Source: Rosa chinensis
Taxonomy: Eukaryota > Streptophyta > Magnoliopsida > Rosales > Rosaceae
Reading direction: 5' to 3'
DNA: 64,000 nt
Assembly: GCF_002994745.2 (NCBI RefSeq)
Contig: NC_037094.1
Coordinates: 26,761,001 to 26,825,000 of the forward strand
Part shown: positions 49,742 through 59,794 of the stretch, one piece after another
Position numbering within the stretch: position 1 is the first letter of the stretch
Layout of the letters: every line of letters begins with the position of its first letter
Program-made: the position numbers and the translations under genes
The notes under the pieces: model-generated
The model's input: only the letters and a program-made list of their open reading frames with translations
What the model was told of the DNA's origin: nothing
The model's database searches: none

Positions 49742-49895
49742 GGGAGTTGAATGCGAAGAACATGGATTTGTAGCAGGAATTGGAGAGGATGATGGCAGCG
49801 TTGGTGATGGTTTGGGCGGAGGGGAAGGAGATGAGAGAGAGGAGGAGGAGAGAGAAGAAGAAGAGGACTGAGTTTGAAGAAGAAGCAGAAGCCAT
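49742..49895 (-). pseudogene. FAS1-like (fasciclin-like arabinogalactan) gene fragment in the MULE
   Basis: From the ATG at 49895 the minus strand encodes a signal-peptide-like stretch (MASASSSNSVLFFFSLLLLS) followed by ITNAAIILSNSCYKSMFFAF. The latter resembles the start of a FAS1 domain in plant fasciclin-like proteins (NAAEILS.SGY.SM). Homology stops after about 50 residues and the frame runs into an A-rich stretch. FAS1 proteins act at the cell surface and wall. The identification rests on a short motif and is moderate. Confidence 0.45.
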
Positions 49896-50039
49896 TTTTC
49901 TTTGATTCTTGGGTGGAGGAGAAGGAGCGGAGCTTGCGGTGGTTTGGCTAGAACAAAATCCCAGAAGAAGAAGAAGAATGAAAAGAAAAAACATGCTCCT
50001 ATCATTTAATAGGATTGATTTAGGTGCTTTCACTTAGGT

Positions 50040-50620
50040 TAATTAGTAAAGGAAAGTAAAATATGGGAAATCATTTGCTTCAAATGTTTCACATGATCAA
50101 CTTCTTTCTCATGACTTAGATGATCAATTATAGGATTTGAATTGAGTTTAATCATATGGAATTGGTTTTGATCTTTGTTTCTTACATTTCATCCTTGTAT
50201 ATATGTTTTTATATTTTCTTTATTTCATTTAATTTTAATTTTCAATTTTATAAATCTTCAAACCCCCTTATTTGTGTTTAATTGTATATATTTATATTCT
50301 TTATTTTATTTTTGTAAATAATACTTTATTATTTTAATTCTTTATTTGTTTACACAATTGTATATATTTATATTTTTATTTTATTTTTGTAAATAATACT
50401 TTTCTCTATTTGTTTACACAATTACAGGTGTACCCTCAATCCTCGGTTAGAACGATCCCTACTTATTCTATACTAACGATGACATTTTACAAGGTTAAAT
50501 TACGCGCTCATTTTGTGCGTGTCAATTTTTGGCGCCGTTGCTAGGGATTGACACTCATTTTAAACGTGTCAATTTTTGGCGCCGTTGCCGGGGATTGACG
50601 CTCATTTTGTGTGTGTCAGC
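50040..50620 (+). repeat. Ty3/gypsy LTR end plus two primer-binding sites
   Basis: GAACGATCCCTACTTATTC near 50450 matches the end region of the solo LTR at 21766-23510. After an LTR-like end GTGTCA comes TTTTTGGCGCCGTTGC, the tRNA-Asp-type primer site typical of some plant gypsy lineages. A second copy, TGGCGCCGTTGCCGGGGA, follows about 55 bases later. No gag or pol follows. The start of the LTR part is uncertain. Confidence 0.65.
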
Positions 50621-51122
50621 AAACAGACGACGCCGTTAGAGATTTTTGACCGAAGTATCACTTCGATGTCAAAATACGTCTTTAGGTATCACGTTGATAC
50701 TTTTGAGAGTTCGGGTATCAAATTAGCCTTGGCAGCATAGTTTGGGGATAAAAGCTGAAATTTTCTTTTTTTTAGGAATTAACAAAAAAAAGGGTAAAAA
50801 GTCGATTTTGCCCTTTTTTTGGACCCACGTGCTTGCCACGTCAGCAAACAAACGGCGCCGTCAGAAATTTTGGACGGAAGTATCACGTTGATGCCAATTT
50901 AGGACTTTAGGTATCACATTGATACTTTTGAGAGTTCGGGTATCAAATTGGCCTTGGCATAATAGTTTGGGGGGACGGTAACTGAATTTTTCTCTTTTTT
51001 AATCTAATGGCCTTATGAGGAAAAAAAATAGTTTGTGGCCTTATGGCTAAAAAAACATTCAAATATGCACTTATATGTAATTAACCCTTATTTCTTATAA
51101 GAGTATTATTAGCATTGGTCTT

Positions 51123-51310
51123 TGTTAGGAGTATATTCGGGTATTTCGGTAATTTTGGTTGTAGAAAAGCTGATACATAAGTCCATGTAAAACTGTAATT
51201 GGGGATCATCTTAGTAACAATGTAGTCTCAAATTTCTATATGCTTTCTTCTTCGTTTTCTTCTCCTTGTTTTCTTTGTTTTTCGTTTTCAATAAACCACG
51301 AATGTTATCA
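51123..51310 (+). repeat. copia-type LTR followed by primer-binding site
   Basis: TGTTAGGAGTATATTCGGG at the left and AATGTTATCA at the right, then TGGTATCAGAGCC (51311-51323), the initiator-Met primer site. No second copy was found in the window, so this is the truncated 5' end of an element. Confidence 0.7.
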
Positions 51311-53550
51311 TGGTATCAGAGCCACGGCTCTTGATCCTGTGGACTTTTTCAAGCTTGTAGATGCTTTCGTTCTACCTCTAGCTTCCGCATTTATCAGCTT
51401 CATTAGATTTCAATCCGGTGTATTCCCAATTTCAAACCCTAACCCCCGAAATTCAATTTCACCTGATTCTTGAAGCTTCTGCATTGGATTCTCGCTCAAA
51501 GCATGAGCTCTCATTATCCGTTATCTATGATTCGAAATTTTATTGCTGTAAGGTGTACCGTTTGCATCCAGTTTACTTCGTCGGGAGTCCAGTAGGTGCT
51601 TGGTTCACTCATTGGACACCGGGGACTTGCCTTTTCGCTATGATTGAATTGAGATTGCTTCGGTTATTCACTCGGAATACAAAATCACTCTCTCATCTAA
51701 GTGAACATTTCATCGAATACCTGGCGTGCATTCTCTCATCTAAGTCTCGATGGAATTCGGTAATTCTAAATCGTTTGCACTGCACTTAGTGGATATGATT
51801 TACTATTCAGGGTATTATTCCTGTGTTGATATGGACAAATTGATGGAATTGACTGTCATGTAATGATAATTGTTGCTATCTGGTTATTCGGTGAGGGTTG
51901 TACATGTGCTGAACATGATGATGAATATGGATATTTGAGAGTTCTCTATTATCTTGTATTTTGGATGATTGAGCTTATGTTCAAAACTGCAAATCAAACT
52001 TTGGTGTTATATGGCTAGGAGGTTCTCATATCACTAGACTCTGATATGGTAAATTTGAGGAGGAAGATGTCTAGTTCTCTGTTATGCTGCTTCCTATAAC
52101 ATCCTATGCTCTTTTTGGCGATTCTGAATTGTCTCATCAGCTTGTATTCTTGCCATATTATGCTGCTAAGTGATCAATATTTTGGTGTCATAACTGATAT
52201 GTTGTTGTTTAGTGTTTTTCCTACCGCTAAGTATGTTGACTTACGGGCTATGAAACAAAACAAAAACCTTGAAGGTGTGTTGTCCTCCGTATAACATAAT
52301 CTTTGTGGTATAACATAACTTTGGAGGTGTCCTGTCCTCCGTATAACAAAACTTTGATGATGTCTTGTTCTCCTAAAAGAAATTCTTGCAGTGAGTCATA
52401 ATCCAAATTGGGTAATGGATGGAAACACATTATGCAGCAGCTTAGAAATTTATGCATTATATGTTGGGGTAATGCATAAGAGTTGGAGGCCAAATTATAT
52501 GATGTGAATAGAGTCATGTTGAAGAATTGTGGGTTTGTTATGCACCAGGCTTTGAAGATGAGGATTACAATGTTCAAAACTCTAGAGTTAATTTAATCCA
52601 AGTCCAAAACTCACTCCGTATTGGATGTAGTCCGGATGAATTTTTTTTGTCACTCATGGTCCTAGGATTCAGCTGCCACATTAGATTTATTTTACTCTTT
52701 ATCTTGCTGACTCAACACCTAAATTTTTCATTCCTAACATACCCTTATTTAATATATTTTGCACAATAAATAGTAAATATATATATATATATATATATTA
52801 ATTGTAATCCTAAATTATTGCAATGTTGTTATTATGAAATTAGCAAATTTAATATGTTGACTTTAATTTATATTATTAGTTTCTTTGTTGAATTCAAAAG
52901 AGAAATCTATATAGATTAAGACATTATTTTTTCTTGATGTTGCCGATTACATAGACTCTTTCTTCTTCTTCGATTTTCTTCTTTTTCTTTTCTACTGAAT
53001 CATCTCTTTTTCCTCTCCTTCTTCCATGCATATCTTCCTTCTTCCATGCATATCTTCTTTCCAACACATACTTCTCATTTCGATCTTTGTTTCTTTTTCT
53101 CTCATATTAGTATTTTTTGTGTGGTTTCTCCTTTCTTAATTCGTTTTTAGATCTTATTAACGTGACTTCTTCAATTCGCAGCTGCATTTATTATAGATTC
53201 GATAAGAAGTTTTTGCTTACCTTTGATATAGAATCGATTATGGTATTATAGGTAAGATTTGTCCTACAAATTGATTAGATATTTTTATTTCACATTTACA
53301 TGCCTTATTTATAGTTAAGATTTCACAAGTTTAAAAAAAAATTCATGTTTCTTTACATCTCTATATCTAAGATTCTCTCATTATCTCCCAATTTTTCTTG
53401 CATTCTTTTTATCTTTTAATTAGATATAAATTATATATGTACATATTTGTACCTTTTGATTAGATTGGTAATATATTCTATATTTTTTTTCCTGTTTCGC
53501 ATGTACGTCTAGGTATGTCAAATCTCTATTATGTAACTTTAAATACGTAC
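51311..53550. other. Leader remnant and AT-rich intergenic sequence
   Basis: 51330-51790 continues from the primer-binding site with leader-like sequence including repeats of TCTCTCATCTAAGT, but no GAG can be read. At 52270-52370 the phrase CCTCCGTATAACA recurs. A (TA)n run lies at about 52777-52798. The rest is AT-rich with no recognisable features. Confidence 0.4.
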
Positions 53551-54528
53551 TATCACTATGCCAAAATCTGCATCAGACTACACTTTTTAGACAACAAAAA
53601 AAAATTTGCCATTGTGTGTTGATTGAAACTGCTTCATACAACAGGTTTAGTGAGATTCAATTGTATAAGGACGTATGAAATCAGAATTTTTTTGGTGCAA
53701 GATTATTGTACAACAGTTATAAGGATTTGTCTGTTGTCTGAATGAAAAAAAAATTCTCTCCCACCTTGCTCAAATTTGGGTCGAAATTTTGACTCACCTT
53801 GTACAACAGTATAGTTGTTTATGTTGTATGAGCCAAATATCATACAACACATTTTTTTGTTTGTGTTGTGCTAGTTTAGAAGAAAATTAGATGTTCCCAA
53901 AATGAGTCTTTAGAGCCAAAACGGCCAAGTTTTAGGTGAAATGCAGGTACATGATTGTATGATCCTACAACGAAATGGTCTATTTTCGTTGTGTGAATTG
54001 AGTTTGTGATTCGCACTAGGCGGGAGATTTACTTGTTGGGTTCATAAGCTGAAGTTTCAAGTGTAGACTATCAGACAACCAAAATTATTTATGCATTGTC
54101 TGAATTGATTATACAAAATAAAAAATTTGACTTAATGCACATTATCTCCCACTTAGCCGTTTTCAACACTTGGATAGTCTTCGAGAAGAACAGCAAAACC
54201 CATCTTCTTCTTCTCAAAGCAGAACCCGTCTTCTTCTCTTAAAGAATTGAACCCATCTTCTTCTCGTGAAGAATTGAACTCATCTTATTCTCAAAACTCA
54301 TCTTCTCCAAACACCATCTTCTAAAAACACTCGATTGGGCTTCGATCTACTCAATCAAGGTTTTCAATTTGGAGATTTGAAGGAGGAGGAGAGGGTGTAG
54401 TCTCTCCAATACATTAATCAATAAATCCGGTGAGTCAATTTTGATGTTTTAGATTAGGGTTGGTTCGATTTGTCTTGTTCATTGGTGCCCTTCACCCCCT
54501 TTTATTACTCCAATTTCAATTTGATTAG

Positions 54529-54810
54529 TCACACGCAACGAAGCTCTACAGGAACAAAGAAATCTGGAATTTCGAGCAACAAATCCCGGTTTCCGACACT
54601 ACCCATGATGTTATTCTCAGGTTGGATGGTGATTGCCTCAAACATGGTGTCTTGCGCCTCCAGTATCATTTTCTCTAACGACGCCCAAACGGAGGTCGGC
54701 GGTGACGACTCGCGAATGAAAGACTCGAGCTTTTCCGTCTCCAACACCTCTTTCTCAATGACGGTGCATCGCGGAGTGAGGGAAGGGGCGTTCGTCATAA
54801 TCGGTGACAA
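54529..54810 (-). pseudogene. Coproporphyrinogen III oxidase-like fragment in the CACTA element
   Basis: A minus-strand open frame of about 90 codons contains TVIEKEVLETEKLESFIRE and SVWASLEKMILEAQDTMFEAI. These resemble the N-terminal part of the mature plant enzyme, where EKMIREAQD.VCEAIE is conserved. The rest of the frame diverges. The enzyme makes protoporphyrinogen IX from coproporphyrinogen III in plastids; this short piece has no active site. The identification rests on motif memory and should be tested by a protein search. Confidence 0.6.
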
Positions 54811-54974
54811 GTCATGTGACCAGGTACTCTACTCTCTTCAATTCATTTAGCCTCGTTCTAGTTTAAGACTCGTAATGCTATACAGTAAGTTATGCTCACA
54901 CACAAGCTCTAAATTTCCTTAATTTTGATTTCTCTGGTTACTAATTAGAAACTATTTTTGGTATGTTAAATCAG

Positions 54975-55064
54975 GATACTAGATAAGACTATTTCAAATG
55001 TAGAGATGGAATTAGCTACTGCAAGGGCAACACAAGAGTCTATACGTAGTGGTTCCTTCATCAG
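54975..55064 (+). pseudogene. beta-1,3-galactosyltransferase-like exon in the CACTA element
   Basis: An acceptor-like TCAG precedes and a donor GTGACT follows a 90 bp exon encoding ILDKTISNVEMELATARA and QESIRSGSF. Plant beta-1,3-galactosyltransferases have LDKTIS.LEMELAAARAAQES at this place in their stem region. The downstream catalytic exons were not found. It is on the opposite strand to the coproporphyrinogen oxidase piece, so the two come from different genes. Confidence 0.65.
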
Positions 55065-56373
55065 GTGACTCGAAAACTGACTCATATACAGAACTGCACC
55101 TTTCTATATCATCTTAAATCTCTCTTTTATGTAGTCTTACTTTGGGTTGTGGGACTTAATCTGCAATTGAATATAACAGAGTAGTAGTAGGACTTGGTGT
55201 GGAAGTCCATGGTTAGATAATCTCAACATTGTAAACATGATCATGAACCCTTCTCAACAAGTACATTGTTTGTGCATTCCCTCTCCCGCCAAACCAAATG
55301 TTCTGTTGTCTAAGAGTTTCTAAGTTGTACACATTTACATGAGTATCCTCACAAAGCTAGCCCTTTAACATTGTCCAAACCCACACAAAGACAGAAAGCA
55401 TATAGGAATTGGAAATTTATATATCATAATACTGAATATATTAACTTACATTTTACTTGTCTGTCGAAACTGTAACTTTTTGTTTTTGTTTGTGTAGTTT
55501 ATGTATGGTTGGGTTATATTTGCTGAATATGCAAGGTAGAGATGATTCTAATCTAAGAACCAACAGTTGGATAACATATATATTAAGATTATCTATGTTT
55601 AAGAGAACATGAAAGAACCCTTTCATTTAGTGGAACATGAACAACTTGTACTGATCTATTCTTAGTTTATTCCAACTTTCCCATATTTTGTTTCTATTAT
55701 CTTAAAACAAAAACAAAAATTAGGCAATTGCATTGTTATGGCTCAGGATATGAAATTAGTGTCTTACCTTGTTATTTGGGTCTAATCTTTGTCAACGATT
55801 TTTATTAAAAACTTATATTACGGATGAATGGATACTTTCAAGAGTGATTCTCTAAATATCCTTCAGTTCATGTTGATAATTTGTATTTCTTCTCACCACA
55901 GTTAATATAGCTCATTACACACTATTTGAAGCTATATAACTTTTCTTGCCTCCAGACAATCTCTGAGTTTGATTTCTCATCTACATAACTCATCTTTAGC
56001 CAATTTGCACTCGCTTCCTATACTGTAAGACTGAATATGCATTTAGAGTTTGGGAATCTTAGTCTAAATAGCTCTAAATTGGCTTTTGAGTGTGCCAATC
56101 TAGTTGTACTCTTACACAATATTCTTTACATCAAAAGGCTGGCATGAACATATATTCAAGAGCATCGGCTGAAGGAAAATGCGTTCAGGTTAGTCAACTT
56201 CGTTTCTTAAGAGCAAAGTAGTGGCCTTCATTTTTTTTGCAACTGTTGAATGTGAACTGACAATAATTGTGTGTTTAGATTGCAGTTTCGTATCTCTCTA
56301 TTCTTTCAGTGAGCTTTTAAATTTGGAAAATTTGTTCTTCATTGCTTATAAGCTTACTACAATTGTGTGTTTA

Positions 56374-56456
56374 GATTGGAGGGCGCCAATACATTGATAT
56401 ACCTGGACGATATATCTATACACAGCACCTCAATGGAGCCAAGGTCAATGATAAGG
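56374..56456 (+). pseudogene. Unidentified exon-like piece in the CACTA element
   Basis: After an acceptor-like TTTAG the plus strand reads IGGRQYIDIPGRYIYTQHLN and ends at AAG before GTATTA. A second piece upstream (about 56145-56188) reads GMNIYSRASAEGKCVQ and is followed by a GT. They may be joined exons of one host gene. I do not recognise it. Confidence 0.35.
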
Positions 56457-59265
56457 TATTATTTTCTCCTCCTTTTTAGTCATTCCTTGCTTAAATTTTT
56501 GTCATGTTTATTCCAATTTAGCTTTGATTGTTTGTGAATATTGCAATATCTACTTTAACATTGGTTTAAACAACAGTGGTCCACGAAATTACACTAATTC
56601 GCTGCACTGATAATGACCATAGGGTCAAATATTGACACAAAAAATAAGAGTTGTGATGTTGGGTGATTTTCATCGGGGTTCCAGAAAAATGTTGATTGTA
56701 GTATTACTACACATTGTTGATAGAAAATGTTGTCGTAAGTGTCTATTATAAAAGTTGTTAGAAGTCGTCAGTCCACGGTAAGTTACCGTAAGAGTTGGAT
56801 CCTGCCTAGCAATGTTGAGTTATTGAAACCCGTGAGGGAGTAGGCGGAGCCACCTCAAATATTGTTTCGGTTGTGCTTTAACAAAACCCACTCATCTATG
56901 TAGTTTCCCGTTATTCCCACTAGTTTTAAAGACATTATTGTGAGAAACTATAAGGATAAAATGATTAATGATAGAGGTGCAATAAGGCTGCTTTTCTGCA
57001 CAGTTTTGGGATTCTTTCATCGCTTTTCTAAAGATACTCACATAATTCCATTTAGATATATAAGCTTAAATTGAATCATGTCTTCTGATATATGGGTGTA
57101 AGGAGTACATGCAAAATGCTTCACCAGTGCATAACTCACACCAAGATTTAATTTTGCTTTTAAATTGCTGCACTTTGTATTTCAAACTTATGTTCAACGC
57201 ATTCCAAGTGCAAGGAAAGAATCAAATTCCAAGAGTTAAACTAAAAACTATGACTCACCAACAGGTTCAATATTTGATTATTTCCATTGATATCATCAGA
57301 ATCTCATTATATATTGTGGACATTACCTTATTAGTTCACAATTTAAGTTTACTTCAATAGTTCTGCAGAAGTGGTAGTCGTATGAATAATGTGTTTTTCC
57401 TTTTTTGTGGATACATGTTTTTGGTTGGTGGAGAACATGTTTATGTTAGAGAGTTGCATTCACATTTGATCTCTACATTGTTCACTTAACCTTCATTGGC
57501 ACCTTTTCTAGAATGATATAGGTAGCTACAGAAAGCTTGGTTATAAATGTATGATAGAGTGGGATAATTTATTCAAGAGATGCTTTGACTTGTTTTTGTC
57601 AAATAGATGAGCAACAAAGGTAATTTTGTATAGCAAAGAAGCTTGTGATCATGGGCGAAAGGTGGGAGGCTGCATTATATTTTTTTTCTCTTGAGGTAGG
57701 CACGTTATTTTTTTCTTTTGATTTACTAGCATTCATACATAGTTGCATAGAAATCTAGAAACAAACAAAAAATGACTCTGCCCTGCTTATATGTTTTGCA
57801 TTGTAAACTCTTCATACAAGGGGATGCATTTTGACTCTATTAAGTACTTGCAAGAAATTTGTTACTGCTTTCTAAAATCAATTGGTTTCTGCATAAACAG
57901 AGAATTAGTTTCAAGGAAACCAAAGATCTTTCAATTGGATGACAATTCAATTTAAAGTTTTCTGTGTCCTTGCTAGGTTTAACATGAAATGAAAAGAGTA
58001 TTACTTTGTCAAAGCTGCTAATGTACTTCAATTCAAAGCTATTTCTATACTTGCTAGATTTTTCTGGAGACATCCGATGCTATGCATAATATTAGCTCTG
58101 CTCTTAACTAATCACTTTGAAAGAACATAGGATGTAACATTTTATTTTAGATAATAGAGTTGCATAACTAAATATTTTTGTTTTGTCTGAATTATAGGTT
58201 CAGTACTTCATATGATATTGCTGGTAGAAGTGAGAAGGGGTAGAAGCTTGGGAGTTGTGGAAAGATGATGAAGTCTCTGCTCGGGAGAGCAGTTAAGAGC
58301 ACCAGATGGTTTGGTATTTTCAAATGTCGAATGAGGGGGCTAAGTTTGTCGTCAATACATATATCTAGGAGCTATTAGAATTATTTTTGGCGTCTTTATG
58401 TATGGATGATTGGGAAATACGTCATTCATAGTACATTTGATTTTTTAATATATGAATTGAAGTACTTCAATTGATGAATTGGATTCAAATTTCTTTCCAA
58501 TATTGATCAGTACCATTATTTAAGTAATAATGGAGCATTAATTTTGCCCAATTTTGATCACACAATGATCAGGTAACAATCATAACATACTAGTACTCTA
58601 CAACCTGTTGTGTGAGGAGTTATGAAACAACAAAATAATTCCAACTCATGTTGTCTAACAAGCAATCAAATAACAGACCAGGCAAGAACTCAGTCGTCCT
58701 AATCTACATCAAACAACACACAAAATAAAAGTATGTTGTCTGAGAAGCTTAAAATACAACAGCTTGAAAACAAGCACTGTTGTCTGAAGGCAGCACCGCA
58801 ACTACTGCACAGCTGCCCCTAGTATCTGTCGAGCCATCTGTCGAGCTATCAGACAACACGTTTAACACATACCAGTCGTGTATGTGTTTCTCAGACAACA
58901 GTTTTCCACCGTTGTCTAAATTTTCATCAGACAACGGTTCGGTCTACAACTGTTGGTCTCCGTATCCCACAACGGTTTACCACTGTCGTCTGATAAAGTT
59001 TTTGACATATTGTATATAGATACAATTGAACCATTAATGTTTGAATTTTTGTACTAATATTTTTCATCCTATAATGTAGGTATATTAGTATTCGATATTT
59101 CTATACCTACATCTGAGGTAATTGATTTGATAGGAGCGCATTTAGTCTTCTATGTATGAAAATTATTTATTGATGAATTGTAGATATGAAATTTAAAACT
59201 GAGCTAAAATTGTGATTCAATAAGTGAATTTGGAATTATTTACCTTATTTGGTCTAAGGATAAGA

Positions 59266-59590
59266 TTTTTTTTTTTTTTGAAATAGAAGTTGAATTCATT
59301 AGATCAACAGCCAAAAGGCTAGAGTCTACCGTAACTTACATAAGCAAAACTCGGCAAGAAAATCCAAACTAAACTATCTAAGCTAGAGCAGATCATTAGA
59401 ATTTTTGGGACGCTCGCTTTTAAGCAAGCCTATCTAAGAATGTATAAACCTCGCCCTCTACGGAAACGAAATCATTCAACTAGCTCTCCCTTGCCAATCA
59501 CGCAATTGTGGTACAAGCAAGAAACTAGAAACGTCATAGAAGACTCATAGAGGTCCATTCACTCTCATATAGGCTTATAACCCTACGAAA
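59266..59590 (-). mobile_element. Possible LINE 3' end
   Basis: A 13-14 base T run at 59266-59279 is followed by GAAATAGAAGTTGAATTCA and a non-coding stretch. On the minus strand this reads as a 3' UTR ending in poly(A), like many plant L1 elements. No coding sequence or clear target duplication was seen. Confidence 0.4.
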
Positions 59591-59593
59591 TTG

Positions 59594-59633
59594 TAACTCT
59601 ACATCCTTTTTTTTTTAAGGATAACTCTACATC
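59594..59633 (-). repeat. Poly(A)-only micro-insertion with 12 bp target duplication
   Basis: TAACTCTACATC occurs twice, at 59594-59605 and 59622-59633. Between them are only 16 bases, which on the minus strand read TCCTTAAAAAAAAAAG. That is what an extremely 5'-truncated LINE or SINE insertion would leave. Confidence 0.6.
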
Positions 59634-59794
59634 TTAGAAATTCCATAATCTGTGTATCAATATTTTAGGAAATTTCGTTAGTTCCATCTCAATGAGGTAA
59701 ACCAACGTCATCGCAAAGATGATCAGTAGTAACAAATCACTACAACAAATCTAGGCTTTTATCGCCTAAAATTTACGACGTACGTTGATCGCGC

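Larger units (their letters stand above)
48971..50994. mobile_element. Inner MULE with long inverted repeats carrying gene and LTR fragments
   Basis: Inverted repeats of about 190 bp (left 48971-49165, right about 50800-50994) start GAGAAAAATTCAGTTACCG. The 9 bp duplication TTTTTTAAT flanks it exactly (48962-48970 and 50995-51003). Inside are a minus-strand FAS1-like gene fragment (about 49740-49895), a gypsy LTR end with two primer-binding sites (about 50040-50620) and an extra diverged copy of the right terminal repeat (about 50622-50765). No transposase. The cargo makes it a Pack-MULE candidate. Confidence 0.88.
46810..51087. mobile_element. Outer MULE-like element, split by a second MULE
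   Basis: The 9 bp duplication TTATTTCTT flanks it (46801-46809 and 51088-51096). The left end reads AAAATTACATGTAAGTG and the right end, reverse-complemented, TTAATTACATATAAGTG. The similarity continues inward to an AAGGCCAC motif on both sides. Without the inner element it is about 2.25 kb. Inside are CT-rich stretches with repeated TCGATCACAG-TCTTCACGA motifs (46990-47200), an intron-like or UTR-like middle and a degenerate minisatellite. No transposase was found. The left end lies 404 bp upstream of the AP2M ATG. Confidence 0.75.
53554..59012. mobile_element. CACTA element carrying host gene fragments (5459 bp)
   Basis: The left end reads CACTATGCCAAAATCTGC and the right end, reverse-complemented, CAATATGTCAAAAACTTT, so one terminal base of CACTA has changed. 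TAT stands on both sides (53551-53553 and 59013-59015), the 3 bp size of CACTA. Both subterminal regions (about 53575-54120 and 58590-59000) are full of GTTGTCTGA/CAGACAACA-type repeats in both orientations, another CACTA mark. No transposase was recognised. Inside are exon-like pieces from at least two different host genes. Confidence 0.85.

Noticed and set aside
54470..54850. A plus-strand open frame of 126 codons
   Set aside because: It overlaps the coproporphyrinogen-oxidase-like frame on the other strand, which has the recognisable motifs.
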